From contig ONKG01000002.1 in NCBI GenBank assembly GCA_900318375.1, positions 62,001 through 126,000 of the forward strand: a DNA stretch of 64,000 nt, given 5' to 3'. Shown here in pieces: positions 17,203 to 26,225 of this stretch. A model generated the notes under the pieces. It was not told the origin of the DNA. It did not search any database and was given only the letters and a program-made list of their open reading frames with translations. The first letter of the stretch is position 1; each line of letters opens with the position of its first letter. Source of the DNA: an uncultured Lachnospiraceae bacterium. Its GTDB lineage: Bacteria > Bacillota > Clostridia > Lachnospirales > Lachnospiraceae. The translations under genes and the position numbers were made by a program.

Positions 17203-18054
17203 CTATACTGCATGCAGGCTTTTTTCAACTTTGTCTAATATATCCAACTGACTCTCACAGCTGATCAGTGTGTAAATCCGTGTTGTATTAATGTTGGCAT
17301 GTCCGAGTAAGTCAGCAAGACGGACAATGTCCTTTTCCGTCTTGTAATAATTGACAGCGAAGAAATGTCTTAAATTATGGGGGAATATCTTCTCCCGGTT
17401 CACTTTGGCAGCTTCACTAAGCGCTTTCATACGGTGAAGTATGTTGCTGCGGTCAATAGGCCGCCCGGTTCTGGTAACAAAGATGCTGCCTGAAGTGATT
17501 TTCCGTTCCCTGCAGTAACGGCGGAGTTTTTTGCACAACTCCGCAGGAATCAGCACCTGCCGTGTCTTTCCCTTGAGGGATACCAGCGCACGCCGGGTAC
17601 TTACCGAAGCAACTGTAATAAACTGAAGCTCACTGATGCGAATTCCTGTTGAAGCAATGGTCTCCATGATGTTGAGGATCTGCAGATCTCCCTTTTCCTT
17701 CGCAGCTTTCAGAAGTCTCCGATATTCCTCTATAGAGAGCTCTCGCTCCTCATTTCTGAAAGAAGCGCGCTGTGTTTTGAAGGTCCTGATCCGGCAGTCC
17801 TCCCACCCCATCAGTTGAAAAAATTTATTTAGTGCCGAGAGCATGGAATTTGCACTGCTCAGCCTGTATTTTTCCCGGAGCATCTGCTTGAAACGGATCA
17901 CATTGCTTTTGTCAAAGCGCCCGTCTGATCCAAGCCATCTCCAGAATGTCGTGACGTCCCGAACGTATTTCTCCACGGTCAAGGAACTTCTCTCAAGTTC
18001 CGTCAGTTTTTCAGTAAATAACGCGATAGTCCTTCCATCGATACAGTGTTCCAT
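17203..18054 (-). CDS. Tyrosine recombinase (XerC/D-like, likely DNA invertase)
   Basis: 283 residues from the ATG at 18054, which has GGAGGG 4 nt upstream (an ATG at 18066 is in frame but has a poor site). The N-terminal SAM-like core-binding domain covers residues 5-90. The catalytic domain has the full set: Arg in TGIRISEL, Lys in SLKGKTRQ, HNLRH, GHANINTT and the nucleophile Tyr in RIYTLIS. Size is that of XerC/XerD or FimB-type enzymes without a phage-integrase arm-binding domain. It transcribes toward a pair of inverted 26-bp sites placed between it and the pilus operon, so local inversion is its most likely job. Integration of a lost element is the alternative. Confidence 0.9.
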   Translation of the reverse strand: MEHCIDGRTIALFTEKLTELERSSLTVEKYVRDVTTFWRWLGSDGRFDKSNVIRFKQMLREKYRLSSANSMLSALNKFFQLMGWEDCRIRTFKTQRASFRNEERELSIEEYRRLLKAAKEKGDLQILNIMETIASTGIRISELQFITVASVSTRRALVSLKGKTRQVLIPAELCKKLRRYCRERKITSGSIFVTRTGRPIDRSNILHRMKALSEAAKVNREKIFPHNLRHFFAVNYYKTEKDIVRLADLLGHANINTTRIYTLISCESQLDILDKVEKSLHAV

Positions 18055-18576
18055 GATACCCTCCATAAATAACCTGAAGGCAGTATAAATATACGCTTCT
18101 CGAATGGATAAGGTATTGTCATGGCAGTAATTACTTCAGTATTATTTCTCCCGCATTGCAGAGATAATAATGCTAATCCTGTGATGTTGCAGTGCTATCA
18201 CACACCTTAAATGTTATGTATTCTTGGCGTATATTATATGGAAGCTATGGCTTTCGAACAATGTTTAATCAATCACCTCCCGTTTATACTTTCTTACTAT
18301 TGTGTACAGACATATTGCATTATACAAGCGCAGACAAAATTTATCCATATTAATTTACTTATTAACGTATTTTTTATCCCATTTAGCATATGTGCAGAGA
18401 AGATTTGACTTTCACAAACAGCTCCGGCATTCAGATTCATGAAGGTATTCCTGACAGAACCGGTCATGAGACATGACATTCCGGTACAGAAAAAAAGAAG
18501 TGAAAAAAGCGGTATTCTTTTGTGCACACGGCGATTTTTTGTACACGTTTGATGTGTACAGGAAATCTTTCTCAAA
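18055..18576. other. Gene-free, AT-rich spacer
   Basis: No frame here has a ribosome binding site and a plausible protein. A 6-bp hairpin GTACAC-GTTTGAT-GTGTAC lies at about 18541-18559. The recombinase promoter presumably lies at 18060-18250 but I could not fix it. Confidence 0.4.
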
Positions 18577-18612
18577 AAAAACCTCTCCCTTCATCAGAAG
18601 AGAGAGGTTTCC
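18577..18612 (-). terminator. Terminator of the CoA-transferase gene
   Basis: Stem AACCTCTC (18580-18587) with GAGAGGTT (18602-18609). The minus-strand tail is TTTTTTTT. Confidence 0.8.
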
Positions 18613-18709
18613 ATATCAGATATCGGCTAAAACAGATCAGATCAATCAGACAGCAGATTTACCATTGAGAGTCTGCCCTCAAGAAAATCCGTCAATCACG
18701 GATCCCTGA

Positions 18710-20053
18710 TCAGCGCTTGTTGCTGCGTCTCCAGATGTGCATCTTCTCTGCTTCGGCGATCAGCTGATCGCGGAAATCAGGATGCGCAATGCTGATCAGA
18801 GCCTCGGCGGTCTGCCAGGAACTGAGGCCTTTGAGGTTGACTGCGCCGTACTCGGTCACGACATACATGGTGTTGGGACGCGCGTCGGTCACGATGCTGC
18901 CGGGAGCAAGAGTGGGACGGATGCGGCTTGCAAGGCTGCCGTCCTTGTTCTTGAAAGTGGAGGACATGCAGATGAAGGTCTTGCCGCCCTTGGAGCCGTA
19001 TGCGCCCAGAACGAAGTCAAGCTGGCCGCCGGCACCGGAGATCTGTCTTGTGCCTGCGCTCTCTGCGTTGACCTGACCATAGAGGTCGATATCGATCGCG
19101 TTGTTGATGGAAATAAATTTATCGAGACTGGCGACTCTGTCATAGTGGTTGACATAGTCGACGGAAGCGGACTTGATCTCGGGGTTATTGTCGAGATAGT
19201 CGTACATCTTCTTTGTGCCTGCGGCGAATGCGAAGGTCTGCAGACCGCGGTCGAAGTTCTTTTTGGCACCGGTGATCCTGCCGGCCTCTGCCATGTCGAC
19301 AAATGCATCAACATACATCTCTGTGTGGATACCCAGATCCTTGAGGTCGGACTCCGCGATCATCTTGCCGATGGCATTGGGCATACCGCCGATGCCGAGC
19401 TGGAGGCATGCGCCGTCCGGGATGCGCTCAACAACAAGTTTGGCAACAGCCTGATCGACCTCTGTGCCGGGTGCTGCAGGCGGTAATGTGTAGATAGGCT
19501 CGTTATCTGTCTCAACGATCATATCTACCTGATCAATATGGATATAGGCACTGCGGTCACCGAGACAGATGGGCATACTCTCGTTGACTTCGACAATAAC
19601 CTTCTTTGCCACCCCAATGGCAGCGTAAGCATGGCTGGCGCTGGGGCCCAGGTTGAAGTAGCCCTTGTCATCCATGGGACCGACCTGCATGATCGCCACA
19701 TCGACAGACTTCACATTCTCGAAATAGTAGCGGGGAAGCTCGGAATACTTCAGATGGCAATAGAAGCTGAACCCCTTTGCGATTGCCTTGCGCTCGAAAC
19801 CGGCCATATGCCAGCTGTTCCATGTCATATGTGCTGCCGGATCCTCGATCTTGAAGATCTCAGGCTCACGCAGCAGAATTCCGCCGTAGAAGTTGACATC
19901 ATAGAGATCCGGAAGGCGCTTTGCCAGCTCCCTGTCCACTGCCCTGGGAGTCGTGGCTGTCCACGCGTAGTCGACCCAGTCACCGGATTTAACGACCGCA
20001 GCCGCTGTTGCTGCGCTCACGAGCTTCTGTCTGTACTGATCCTGATAACTCAT
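18710..20053 (-). CDS. Acetyl-CoA hydrolase/transferase family CoA-transferase (butyryl-CoA:acetate or 4-hydroxybutyrate type)
   Basis: 447 residues from the ATG at 20053, six bases behind AAGGAGAG. It moves CoA between an acyl-CoA and acetate through a glutamyl-CoA intermediate; the Glu lies in [15 protein letters not shown] near residue 320. [23 protein letters not shown] and [14 protein letters not shown] match the family used for the last step of butyrate formation in Lachnospiraceae. Butyryl-CoA, 4-hydroxybutyryl-CoA and propionyl-CoA transferases cannot be told apart with confidence here. It is monocistronic, with its own promoter, a nearby palindrome and a terminator. An in-frame ATG at 20071 lacks a good ribosome binding site. 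Confidence 0.9.
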   Translation of the reverse strand: MSYQDQYRQKLVSAATAAAVVKSGDWVDYAWTATTPRAVDRELAKRLPDLYDVNFYGGILLREPEIFKIEDPAAHMTWNSWHMAGFERKAIAKGFSFYCHLKYSELPRYYFENVKSVDVAIMQVGPMDDKGYFNLGPSASHAYAAIGVAKKVIVEVNESMPICLGDRSAYIHIDQVDMIVETDNEPIYTLPPAAPGTEVDQAVAKLVVERIPDGACLQLGIGGMPNAIGKMIAESDLKDLGIHTEMYVDAFVDMAEAGRITGAKKNFDRGLQTFAFAAGTKKMYDYLDNNPEIKSASVDYVNHYDRVASLDKFISINNAIDIDLYGQVNAESAGTRQISGAGGQLDFVLGAYGSKGGKTFICMSSTFKNKDGSLASRIRPTLAPGSIVTDARPNTMYVVTEYGAVNLKGLSSWQTAEALISIAHPDFRDQLIAEAEKMHIWRRSNKR

Positions 20054-20188
20054 GCTTTCTCTCCTTTTCATTATATTGGTTTATAAGATACATCCGGTTT
20101 CCGACCGCAGCACGCAAATGTGAAAAATGATAGATAATCTGCGTTCTACAGGCAGAAACTTGTTAAAAATATACAGATTCTATATTGA

Positions 20189-20236
20189 ATTATACTGAAA
20201 AAATGTCTCTGAAACAACTTGTGTTTCCCGAAACAC
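20189..20236 (-). promoter_or_regulatory. CoA-transferase promoter with a 16-bp palindromic operator
   Basis: Minus strand: TTGTTT (20217-20212), 17 nt, TATAAT (20194-20189). Directly upstream lies the perfect inverted repeat GTGTTTC-CC-GAAACAC (20221-20236), a candidate activator or repressor site. Confidence 0.6.
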
Positions 20237-20305
20237 ACAATATAATGCAAATATTATTCCCGGGTTTTTCTCTCATGGGAAATCGCGGCTTCCCTTGAGA
20301 GAAAA

Positions 20306-20352
20306 AGCCGGCTGACTCATATATAAAGACACAAGTCAGCCGGCTGCTTTTT
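20306..20352. terminator. Bidirectional terminator behind the lysozyme-like gene
   Basis: A 12-bp perfect stem AGCCGGCTGACT (20306-20317) with its complement at 20334-20345, flanked by TTTTTCTC on the minus side and GCTTTTTT on the plus side. Confidence 0.85.
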
Positions 20353-20398
20353 TAAATAATACACTTATCCCCGGATGGTCTGCATAAAGATCTTCCGG

Positions 20399-21211
20399 TC
20401 ACATATAGGACTCCACAATAGCCTCATAGAACATGTTGCCGAATTTATAGATCCATCCGCCATTCTTTTTGATCGCGTACAGGTGCATGAAGCGGACCTT
20501 CTCTCCGCCGGAATGCTCCTTCGCATACTCAATCGCCAGATTCTCCGTATGCTTTTTGCCATTATTTGCAATATAGGTCAGATAGCCGGGACCGTAATTG
20601 TAAGACTGGATCAGTGCTTTGTCATCTTTTATGTCCAGATTGTGCGCTATTTCAATCAGCGCGGCATAATAGATACAGGCTTGTTCAATGGACTCCTCCG
20701 GCCCGAGGGAATTCCTCTCAAGGCCCTTGGATTCACTGGACTGCATGACATCGCTTCCCTCGCCCTTGGTCTCTGCCATCATGATCGCCAGCAGGGTGTC
20801 CGTATACTTCTCTATTTTTTCCTGCTTGGCATATTTTTTGACCAGATCTTTATAGCCTAGCACTTTTTCGGAGAGGGTACTCTGCGCCCAGGCCTGGTGA
20901 TTTATAACCTGTCTGCCTGCAAAAACAAAAGCAAGAACGAGGATCAGGACCAGAGCAGCCGCAAGGATTCTCTGCCGCCTGGCGATCCGGATCCGCTCCT
21001 CGCGCATCTGCGCACGGCGCTTTCTGCGCTCCGCCTGTTTGCGCGCTTCCAGCCTGTCCTGCTCATCCGGATCTCTGTTCAATTTTTCTGTTTTTCCTAT
21101 TGTATTCTGATCCGGTTTCGCGGTCCCCGCATCTGTTGTTTTTCTCAGGACCTCATTTGTTTTCCCCGCTCTTTTGGTATTCCCCTGAGCGGAGCTCTCT
21201 TTTATTGCCAT
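20399..21211 (-). CDS. Membrane-anchored lysozyme-like muramidase (CwlT/PvaA type)
   Basis: 270 residues. The cytoplasmic N-terminus is long and very basic (Lys/Arg/Gln-rich, residues 1-90), followed by one membrane helix (ILAAALVLILVLAFVFAG, about 92-110) and an extracellular lysozyme-like domain. The domain contains LLAIMMAETKGEGSDVMQSSES with the probable catalytic Glu, SIEQACIYYAALIE and SYNYGPGYLTYI, the pattern of the phage-lysozyme-like domain also found in CwlT and pneumococcal PvaA. It should cut peptidoglycan glycan strands. The ATG at 21211 follows GGAAAGAG; an ATG at 21292 has no site. Confidence 0.85.
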   Translation of the reverse strand: MAIKESSAQGNTKRAGKTNEVLRKTTDAGTAKPDQNTIGKTEKLNRDPDEQDRLEARKQAERRKRRAQMREERIRIARRQRILAAALVLILVLAFVFAGRQVINHQAWAQSTLSEKVLGYKDLVKKYAKQEKIEKYTDTLLAIMMAETKGEGSDVMQSSESKGLERNSLGPEESIEQACIYYAALIEIAHNLDIKDDKALIQSYNYGPGYLTYIANNGKKHTENLAIEYAKEHSGGEKVRFMHLYAIKKNGGWIYKFGNMFYEAIVESYM

Positions 21212-21342
21212 ATTGAAATCTCTTTCCGTTGATTTTAGCCGGTGAACTGTTTCCTTCGCTGTGCTGCCGTCTCCCGGAATAATATTTTCCATTGCTGTAC
21301 GAATTTCAAATCATCATATCTGCAAATCACAGCGTCAACGGA

Positions 21343-21630
21343 TCAAAACTCCACTTCTGTCATTATAGTAAGGTCCGAATCCTCTCTCATATCGCGCATC
21401 ATCGGTACGAGCCTCCGGAAATGCTCGGTTGCATTGTGCTTGTCAATCGCTTCCTGGTCACGCCAGAACTCGACAAAAGTAAACATCCGGGGATTATCCC
21501 TGCTCACGTTCAGGGAGTAGTGGATATTGCCTTCCTCCGCGGCAGATTTCTCTACCAGTTCCTTCATAAGTTTTTTAAACTCTTCGACTTTATCTTCTTT
21601 AATCAGGTTTTTTGAAACAATCTTGATCAT
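21343..21630 (-). CDS. Antibiotic-biosynthesis-monooxygenase-fold protein (YgiN-like)
   Basis: 95 residues from an ATG six bases behind AGGAGG. The pattern MIKIVSKNLIKEDKVEEFKK ... EEGNIHYSLNVSRDNP ... FTFVEFWRDQEAIDKHNATEHFRRL is that of the dimeric ferredoxin-like ABM domain (quinol monooxygenase and heme-degrading relatives). The exact substrate cannot be read from sequence. It lies 131 bp upstream of the lysozyme-like gene on the same strand, so cotranscription is possible. Confidence 0.85.
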   Translation of the reverse strand: MIKIVSKNLIKEDKVEEFKKLMKELVEKSAAEEGNIHYSLNVSRDNPRMFTFVEFWRDQEAIDKHNATEHFRRLVPMMRDMREDSDLTIMTEVEF

Positions 21631-21700
21631 GATCAACCTCCTTTCACGTCGTCTTCATTCAGGGTGTAATAAAGATTATATCACAATCAAGTGCATCAGG

Positions 21701-23146
21701 CTATTCCATCATATTGTCCGCCCCTGTTTCTTCTGCCGCACCCTTCACAGGCGGAATGATCTCTTCTTTCTGCCGTTCTTCTGCCTCGGGGACAGGCGGG
21801 ATCTGCTCTGCTTTCTGCTGTTCTTCTGCCGCAGGGACAGGCGGGATCCGCTCTGCTTTCTGCTGTTCTTCTGCCGCAGGGACAGGCGGGATATTATGAT
21901 TCTTCTTTTTGCGATGGAAAAATCCCTTTTCACGGACTTCTCCGCCGGCAGGGACGTTTGCGGCACCGGGAACACTGCCTGCGCCGCCCGGTGCGCCGTT
22001 CATTCCTCCGGGAAAGCCGGGTCCGGGGAAGGCACCGGGGAAGGGCGCGCGGCCGGGTCCGGGACCGGCGGGAATTCCTGACGGTCCTGCCATGGCTGCT
22101 GCCCTGCGCGCCGCCTCCATAGCCGCGCGTTTTTCTTCACCGCGTCTGATGCTGCGGCGGGAAACCTTCACAATCACAAAGATCAGAATCGCCAGCATGA
22201 TCAGGAAGGGGAAAGAACCGACGATAAACAGGAGCACATCCTGCCAGAATTTCACAAATCCGTCAATGGCTCTTCCGAAGGCACGCTGCAGTTTTTCGCC
22301 GTAAGTGGTCTCCACTACGGTCTCGGAATATTCGAAGACTTCTTCAAGGCTTATGTAAACAGTGGAAAAATTGACATCCCTGTCCATACCCGTGAGAGTC
22401 GTCGTCTCATTTCCCAGCTCACGTTCCACTTCTGTCAGGCGTTCCTCAACCGCGATCATCTCCTCGATCGTCTCCGCCTTATCCATCATCTCCAGCAGAC
22501 GGTCACGTTCAATTTCCAGGGCTTTTTTGGATGCGTCGTGTGTCGCATAGGAAACACTGATGTTTTGGGCGTTGATCGAAGTATTGATCACCTGTCCGTC
22601 ATTTTCCAGATCCTTCATAAAGGCATCAAACTGTTCCGCAGGGATTCTCGCCGTAATGTTGAGCGAACGGCGTGTGCGCTCCGCGCTTGAACCGCTCCTC
22701 TCCCGATAATACCAGTAGGGATCTTCGTTTCTGCTGTCCTCGCTCTCTATAAAGCCTCCGTATTTCTCGATTTTTTCATGTACGCTCTGAGAGGATTTGT
22801 CATACTCAAGGGTCTGGAGAGAAATATTGCCTGTGTAGACGATTTTACGGTTTGAGGACTCCAGGTCTGCCTGCTCTACGCCTCCTGCTCCTGCGTCAGA
22901 GTCCTCCCCGCCGTATTCGCCCTCAGCATAAACTTCTTCATCACTGTCTTCCGCCGCAGCCGCATAATCATAGTTGTCTTCAGCATACGCTCCCTGCTCC
23001 GATGCATTTTCTCTATAGGAGCTTTCAGTCGCCGCGCTGTTATTCTTTGCCGCCCCGCAGGCGCTGAGCAAAAAGACAAGCGCCAGGGCACAGGCGGCTG
23101 CCTTTTTAAGTGACCTGATTCTTCTGCTGTCCTGTTTCTTTCTCAT
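21701..23146 (-). CDS. DUF4349 membrane lipoprotein with 15-residue C-terminal repeats
   Basis: 481 residues. Lipoprotein signal with lipobox LLSAC near residue 28, then an acidic Tyr/Ala/Asp linker. The DUF4349 domain (about 100-300) contains RKIVYTGNISLQT, a coiled-coil segment ALEIERDRLLEMMDKAETIEEMI and DVNFSTVYISLEEV. A membrane helix (DVLLFIVGSFPFLIMLAILIFVIV, about 305-328) leads to a cytoplasmic Pro/Gly/Ala-rich tail. The tail ends in three 15-residue repeats (IPPVPAAEEQQKAER), encoded by exact 45-bp units at 21751-21885. Function of DUF4349 is unknown; a cell-envelope role is likely. The ATG at 23146 is six bases behind GGGAG. Confidence 0.85.
   Translation of the reverse strand: MRKKQDSRRIRSLKKAAACALALVFLLSACGAAKNNSAATESSYRENASEQGAYAEDNYDYAAAAEDSDEEVYAEGEYGGEDSDAGAGGVEQADLESSNRKIVYTGNISLQTLEYDKSSQSVHEKIEKYGGFIESEDSRNEDPYWYYRERSGSSAERTRRSLNITARIPAEQFDAFMKDLENDGQVINTSINAQNISVSYATHDASKKALEIERDRLLEMMDKAETIEEMIAVEERLTEVERELGNETTTLTGMDRDVNFSTVYISLEEVFEYSETVVETTYGEKLQRAFGRAIDGFVKFWQDVLLFIVGSFPFLIMLAILIFVIVKVSRRSIRRGEEKRAAMEAARRAAAMAGPSGIPAGPGPGRAPFPGAFPGPGFPGGMNGAPGGAGSVPGAANVPAGGEVREKGFFHRKKKNHNIPPVPAAEEQQKAERIPPVPAAEEQQKAEQIPPVPEAEERQKEEIIPPVKGAAEETGADNMME
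21751..21885 (-). repeat. Three 45-bp in-frame tandem repeats
   Basis: Units at 21751-21795, 21796-21840 and 21841-21885; units 2 and 3 are nearly identical. They encode the IPPVPAAEEQQKAER repeats and can change copy number without breaking the frame. Confidence 0.85.
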
Positions 23147-23378
23147 AAGCATCTCCCTTCCGGAAATCCGGAGAACAAAATTCCGTTTTCCTGTCTCTTT
23201 CCGGGGAAAGTCTGATCCCCTCCCGACACATTGTAACTATGCTCTGTGATTTTTGATCATCTATGTTCAGCGCTTTTGTCTGTCTTCTATAATTATAAGA
23301 CGAAAGCCCGGAAAAATAGTTACACAGACATGAAATTGTTATAAATTATCAGATAAATCTATCCCGGATCCGTGTACA

Positions 23379-23407
23379 TTGCCATTTGGCATTTATTCGG
23401 GTATAAT
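23379..23407 (+). promoter_or_regulatory. Promoter of the DUF3048 lipoprotein gene
   Basis: TTGCCA (23379-23384), 17 nt, TATAAT (23402-23407). A leader of about 200 nt follows before the ATG at 23612. The rest of the 23147-23611 gap holds nothing else I can name. Confidence 0.7.
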
Positions 23408-23611
23408 TAATATCGATTTAACGTAACTTAGGGATTTCAGACAGAATGTACGCATTTGCTGCAGGTTTATTCCTCTTTACAGGATTTCCTGTCTCATGTC
23501 TTATCAAGCGTTTTCTCTATGAATCCTCTATTTGTCCATTTCAGACAACAGAAAATCAGGATTTCAGACAAACACTCGAAAATCAGTGACATCGAAAAGA
23601 GGAGTGACCAC

Positions 23612-24856
23612 ATGAAAAGAACAAGGACAATTATACTCGCTCTCTCTGCCGCACTATGTTTATCCATATCCGGCTGCGGCGGGTATAAGACGATGACCGC
23701 GGATCCTTCCGAAGTCAAGGCAAAGCAGGCAGCCGAGGATAAAAAAGCCGTCGCAGAGGCACAGGCAGATGACAGTGTTTCCGCCGAAGACAAATCCACC
23801 CCCTCTACCGCCGCAGAACCCGCAGAGTCAAAGAAGAAAGAAAAAGCCGATACAACGATCCGCAGTATTCTGACAAACGAAGAAATCGACCCCGAGGTCA
23901 AAAAGCAGAGGCCTCTCGCCGTCATGTATCCCATCAACTATGAGGCACAGCCCCAGTACGGTCTGAGCAATGTGGACGTCTTCTATGAGATGATCGAAGA
24001 AGGCAATATGAGCCGTCAGATGGGTATCATTCAGGACTGGCAGAATCTGGACCTGATCGGCAACATCCGCAGTACCCGCTCCTATTTCTGCGTCGAGGCC
24101 ATGCGCTACGACGCGATCATGATTCATTTCGGCGGCCCGATCGACTGGCTGAAATGGGTCACAGACCGTGATGATTTCGACAATCTCAACGGTGTCGGCG
24201 GTGTCCTGGGCGGAGACTACGGCGCATATTTCCGGATCGACAACGGCAAAGCCATGGAGCACACCGCTTTCACCAATGCGGAATCTGTCAAAAACGCCTG
24301 CGCAGCTGCCGGATATTCTCTGGAAATCCGTCCGCAGTATTATGACGAGCGTCAGTTCTATTTCAATGATCCCGACGACCGCAACACGCTGGAACAGTAT
24401 AAGGACTCCATTCCCGCAAAGAACATCGATATGAGCGGTGCCTTCCCTGTGACACAGTCCAGCCTGGTCTACAACGAAGAAGACCATAAATACTATAAAT
24501 ATCTCTACGGCGAACCGCAGTGTGACGCTGTGACCGGCGAACAGATGGCCTTCGACAATGTCATCATTCAGGAAGCACGTTTCAAATACGTCGGCAACCA
24601 CGGTTACGTGGATCTGGATACCATTTCCCGCGGCCGCAACGCCTATGTCCTCACCGAAGGCCGCTGCGTACCCGCCCACTGGTGGCGCAAGGACTACCAC
24701 AAGCACACAACTTATTACTACGAGGATGATTCCCGCATCCATCTGAACACCGGCAAGACAATGATCTTCATCATCCGGGATCACATGGATACCTTCGCCA
24801 TCGACGGTGTCTCCTACATGACCGAGGGTGCTCCGCTCACCCCCGTCTCCTATTGA
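23612..24856 (+). CDS. DUF3048 lipoprotein (YerB-like)
   Basis: 414 residues. Signal and lipobox (SISGC, Cys near residue 23), then a Lys/Ala/Glu-rich linker (30-85) and the two-part DUF3048 region with RPLAVMYPINYEAQPQYGLSNVDVFYEMIEEGNMSR, IGNIRSTRSYFC, GPIDWLKWVTDRDDF and, in the C-terminal half, GRNAYVLTEGRCVPAHWWRKD and HLNTGKTMIFI. YerB-type proteins are widespread, surface-attached and of unknown biochemical function. The start ATG follows GAGGAG by 7 nt. Monocistronic with its own promoter and a downstream hairpin. Confidence 0.88.
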   Translation: MKRTRTIILALSAALCLSISGCGGYKTMTADPSEVKAKQAAEDKKAVAEAQADDSVSAEDKSTPSTAAEPAESKKKEKADTTIRSILTNEEIDPEVKKQRPLAVMYPINYEAQPQYGLSNVDVFYEMIEEGNMSRQMGIIQDWQNLDLIGNIRSTRSYFCVEAMRYDAIMIHFGGPIDWLKWVTDRDDFDNLNGVGGVLGGDYGAYFRIDNGKAMEHTAFTNAESVKNACAAAGYSLEIRPQYYDERQFYFNDPDDRNTLEQYKDSIPAKNIDMSGAFPVTQSSLVYNEEDHKYYKYLYGEPQCDAVTGEQMAFDNVIIQEARFKYVGNHGYVDLDTISRGRNAYVLTEGRCVPAHWWRKDYHKHTTYYYEDDSRIHLNTGKTMIFIIRDHMDTFAIDGVSYMTEGAPLTPVSY

Positions 24857-24999
24857 TCATCCCGATCATCCGATCATCCCGATGATCAGCCGGTCCAGAA
24901 TTGATTATCAGCCTTTACAGATCTGTCCCTATAAATATTTGTTCAGATATATTTTTAAACAGGCCATATTTGAAAACAAATGATAACAGGGCATACAGC

Positions 25000-25037
25000 A
25001 AAAGCCTGCCGAAGCAAAACTGCTTTGGCAGGCTTTT
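25000..25037. terminator. Bidirectional terminator between DUF3048 and nudC genes
   Basis: Stem AAAAGCCTGCC (25000-25010) with GGCAGGCTTTT (25027-25037), extended inward by GAAGCA/TGCTTT. It serves the two convergent genes. Confidence 0.8.
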
Positions 25038-25127
25038 CAGGTTCAATCGGGCCGTTTTCAGCCCCGATCAGCTTGTTTGCAAGTTCAAATGATCGTTCTC
25101 AGATCCGGCAGGACCGGCCGGGCATGA

Positions 25128-26072
25128 TCAGCACTCGAGTCCCTTCTTGAATCTGGTCATCATCTCGTTGGTGAGGCTGTGGCTCGTGGGCTGCAGAACA
25201 ATCTCGTCGCGTGTATGCCATCCCGCCTCTTTGAGTTCTGTTTTATCCATATGAATTGTCGGATCTCCGTCAACGTCACAGAAGAATCCGGCCAGGAGAT
25301 CGTCCACGATTCCCCAGGGCTGAGATTTGTAGTAGCGGATATTTTTGACGCGGATTCCGGCCTCTTCCATAACTTCCCGCTGTACAGTCTCCTCAAAGGT
25401 CTCCCCGATCTCGGTAAATCCGGCAATAAGGGCATAGAAGGGGACATCCCTGCCAGCATATTTGGTCAGAAGGATCTTATCTCCATTGATGACACCCACG
25501 ATGACCGCGGGAATGATACGGGGATAGATCGTCCTCCCGCAGGAAGGGCAGCGGACGGCGCGTTCTGTCTCGGAATGGACAGTGCGGCTGCCGCAGGTAC
25601 CGCAGAAGCGATTGTCCCGGTACCAGTTGGAGAGCTGGTATGCGGTGATCGCCGCAAACAGGCGGTGCTGGGGGCCATAGGCCTCGGCGCGCATGGTGCG
25701 GATATTTTTGAACTGATAGCCCTGAGGGATATCAGCATCGTCAAGCTCATCCCGCAGCAGGAAGAAAGCACTGCCGTCCATGGTGAACAGGAAGGTGTAC
25801 TCCCGATCCTCACCGAGTTCCTTCACAGTGGGAAGACGCAGGTAACGGCCTCTTTCCTTATAAAAGCCTTTTTCGTTCTCATCCTTGCCCGGCATACTGA
25901 TCTTGCCGTGTTCACCGGACTGATCAATATCCTCCAGCCGCGCATCTTCCCTGCTCTCCACGACCAGAAGGTCTGCCCGGCGGAAAACATAGACGGGGCT
26001 CTCCGGGAGGGGATCCGACTTTTCTGTAAACTGGTTGTGCAATGAATGAGGGTAAATATCCTGTAGCATCAT
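25128..26072 (-). CDS. nudC: NAD+/NADH diphosphatase
   Basis: 314 residues. The N-terminal NudC-type domain is followed by a four-Cys zinc ribbon (FCGTCG ... RCPSCG) and the Nudix domain. The Nudix box GFTEIGETFEETVQREVMEEAG is complete (GX5EX7REVXEEXG). The NudC signature SQPW follows. It hydrolyses NADH to NMNH and AMP and may remove NAD caps from RNA. I prefer the ATG at 26072, with GGAGG 11 nt upstream, over one at 26090. Confidence 0.93.
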   Translation of the reverse strand: MMLQDIYPHSLHNQFTEKSDPLPESPVYVFRRADLLVVESREDARLEDIDQSGEHGKISMPGKDENEKGFYKERGRYLRLPTVKELGEDREYTFLFTMDGSAFFLLRDELDDADIPQGYQFKNIRTMRAEAYGPQHRLFAAITAYQLSNWYRDNRFCGTCGSRTVHSETERAVRCPSCGRTIYPRIIPAVIVGVINGDKILLTKYAGRDVPFYALIAGFTEIGETFEETVQREVMEEAGIRVKNIRYYKSQPWGIVDDLLAGFFCDVDGDPTIHMDKTELKEAGWHTRDEIVLQPTSHSLTNEMMTRFKKGLEC

Positions 26073-26121
26073 AGTCGCAGCATCCTCCATATTTCTACAT
26101 GTTCATCATCAGCAGTTATCG

Positions 26122-26175
26122 AAAAAAATACCATCAAAAGGCTTTCTAATCAAGTTAAAAGAGCATTTTGATGGT
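26122..26175 (-). terminator. Terminator of the metal-ATPase operon
   Basis: Stem ACCATCAAAA (26130-26139) with TTTTGATGGT (26166-26175). The minus strand continues with TATTTTTTTC. Confidence 0.8.
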
Positions 26176-26225
26176 GTTTGTTTTATGTTTTTCAGATTTC
26201 CGGCAAAGATGCGGGACATTCCTAT

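Noticed and set aside
18297-18575. Minus-strand open frame of 92 codons
   Set aside because: No start signal, no recognisable protein, overlaps AT-rich spacer and a terminator region.
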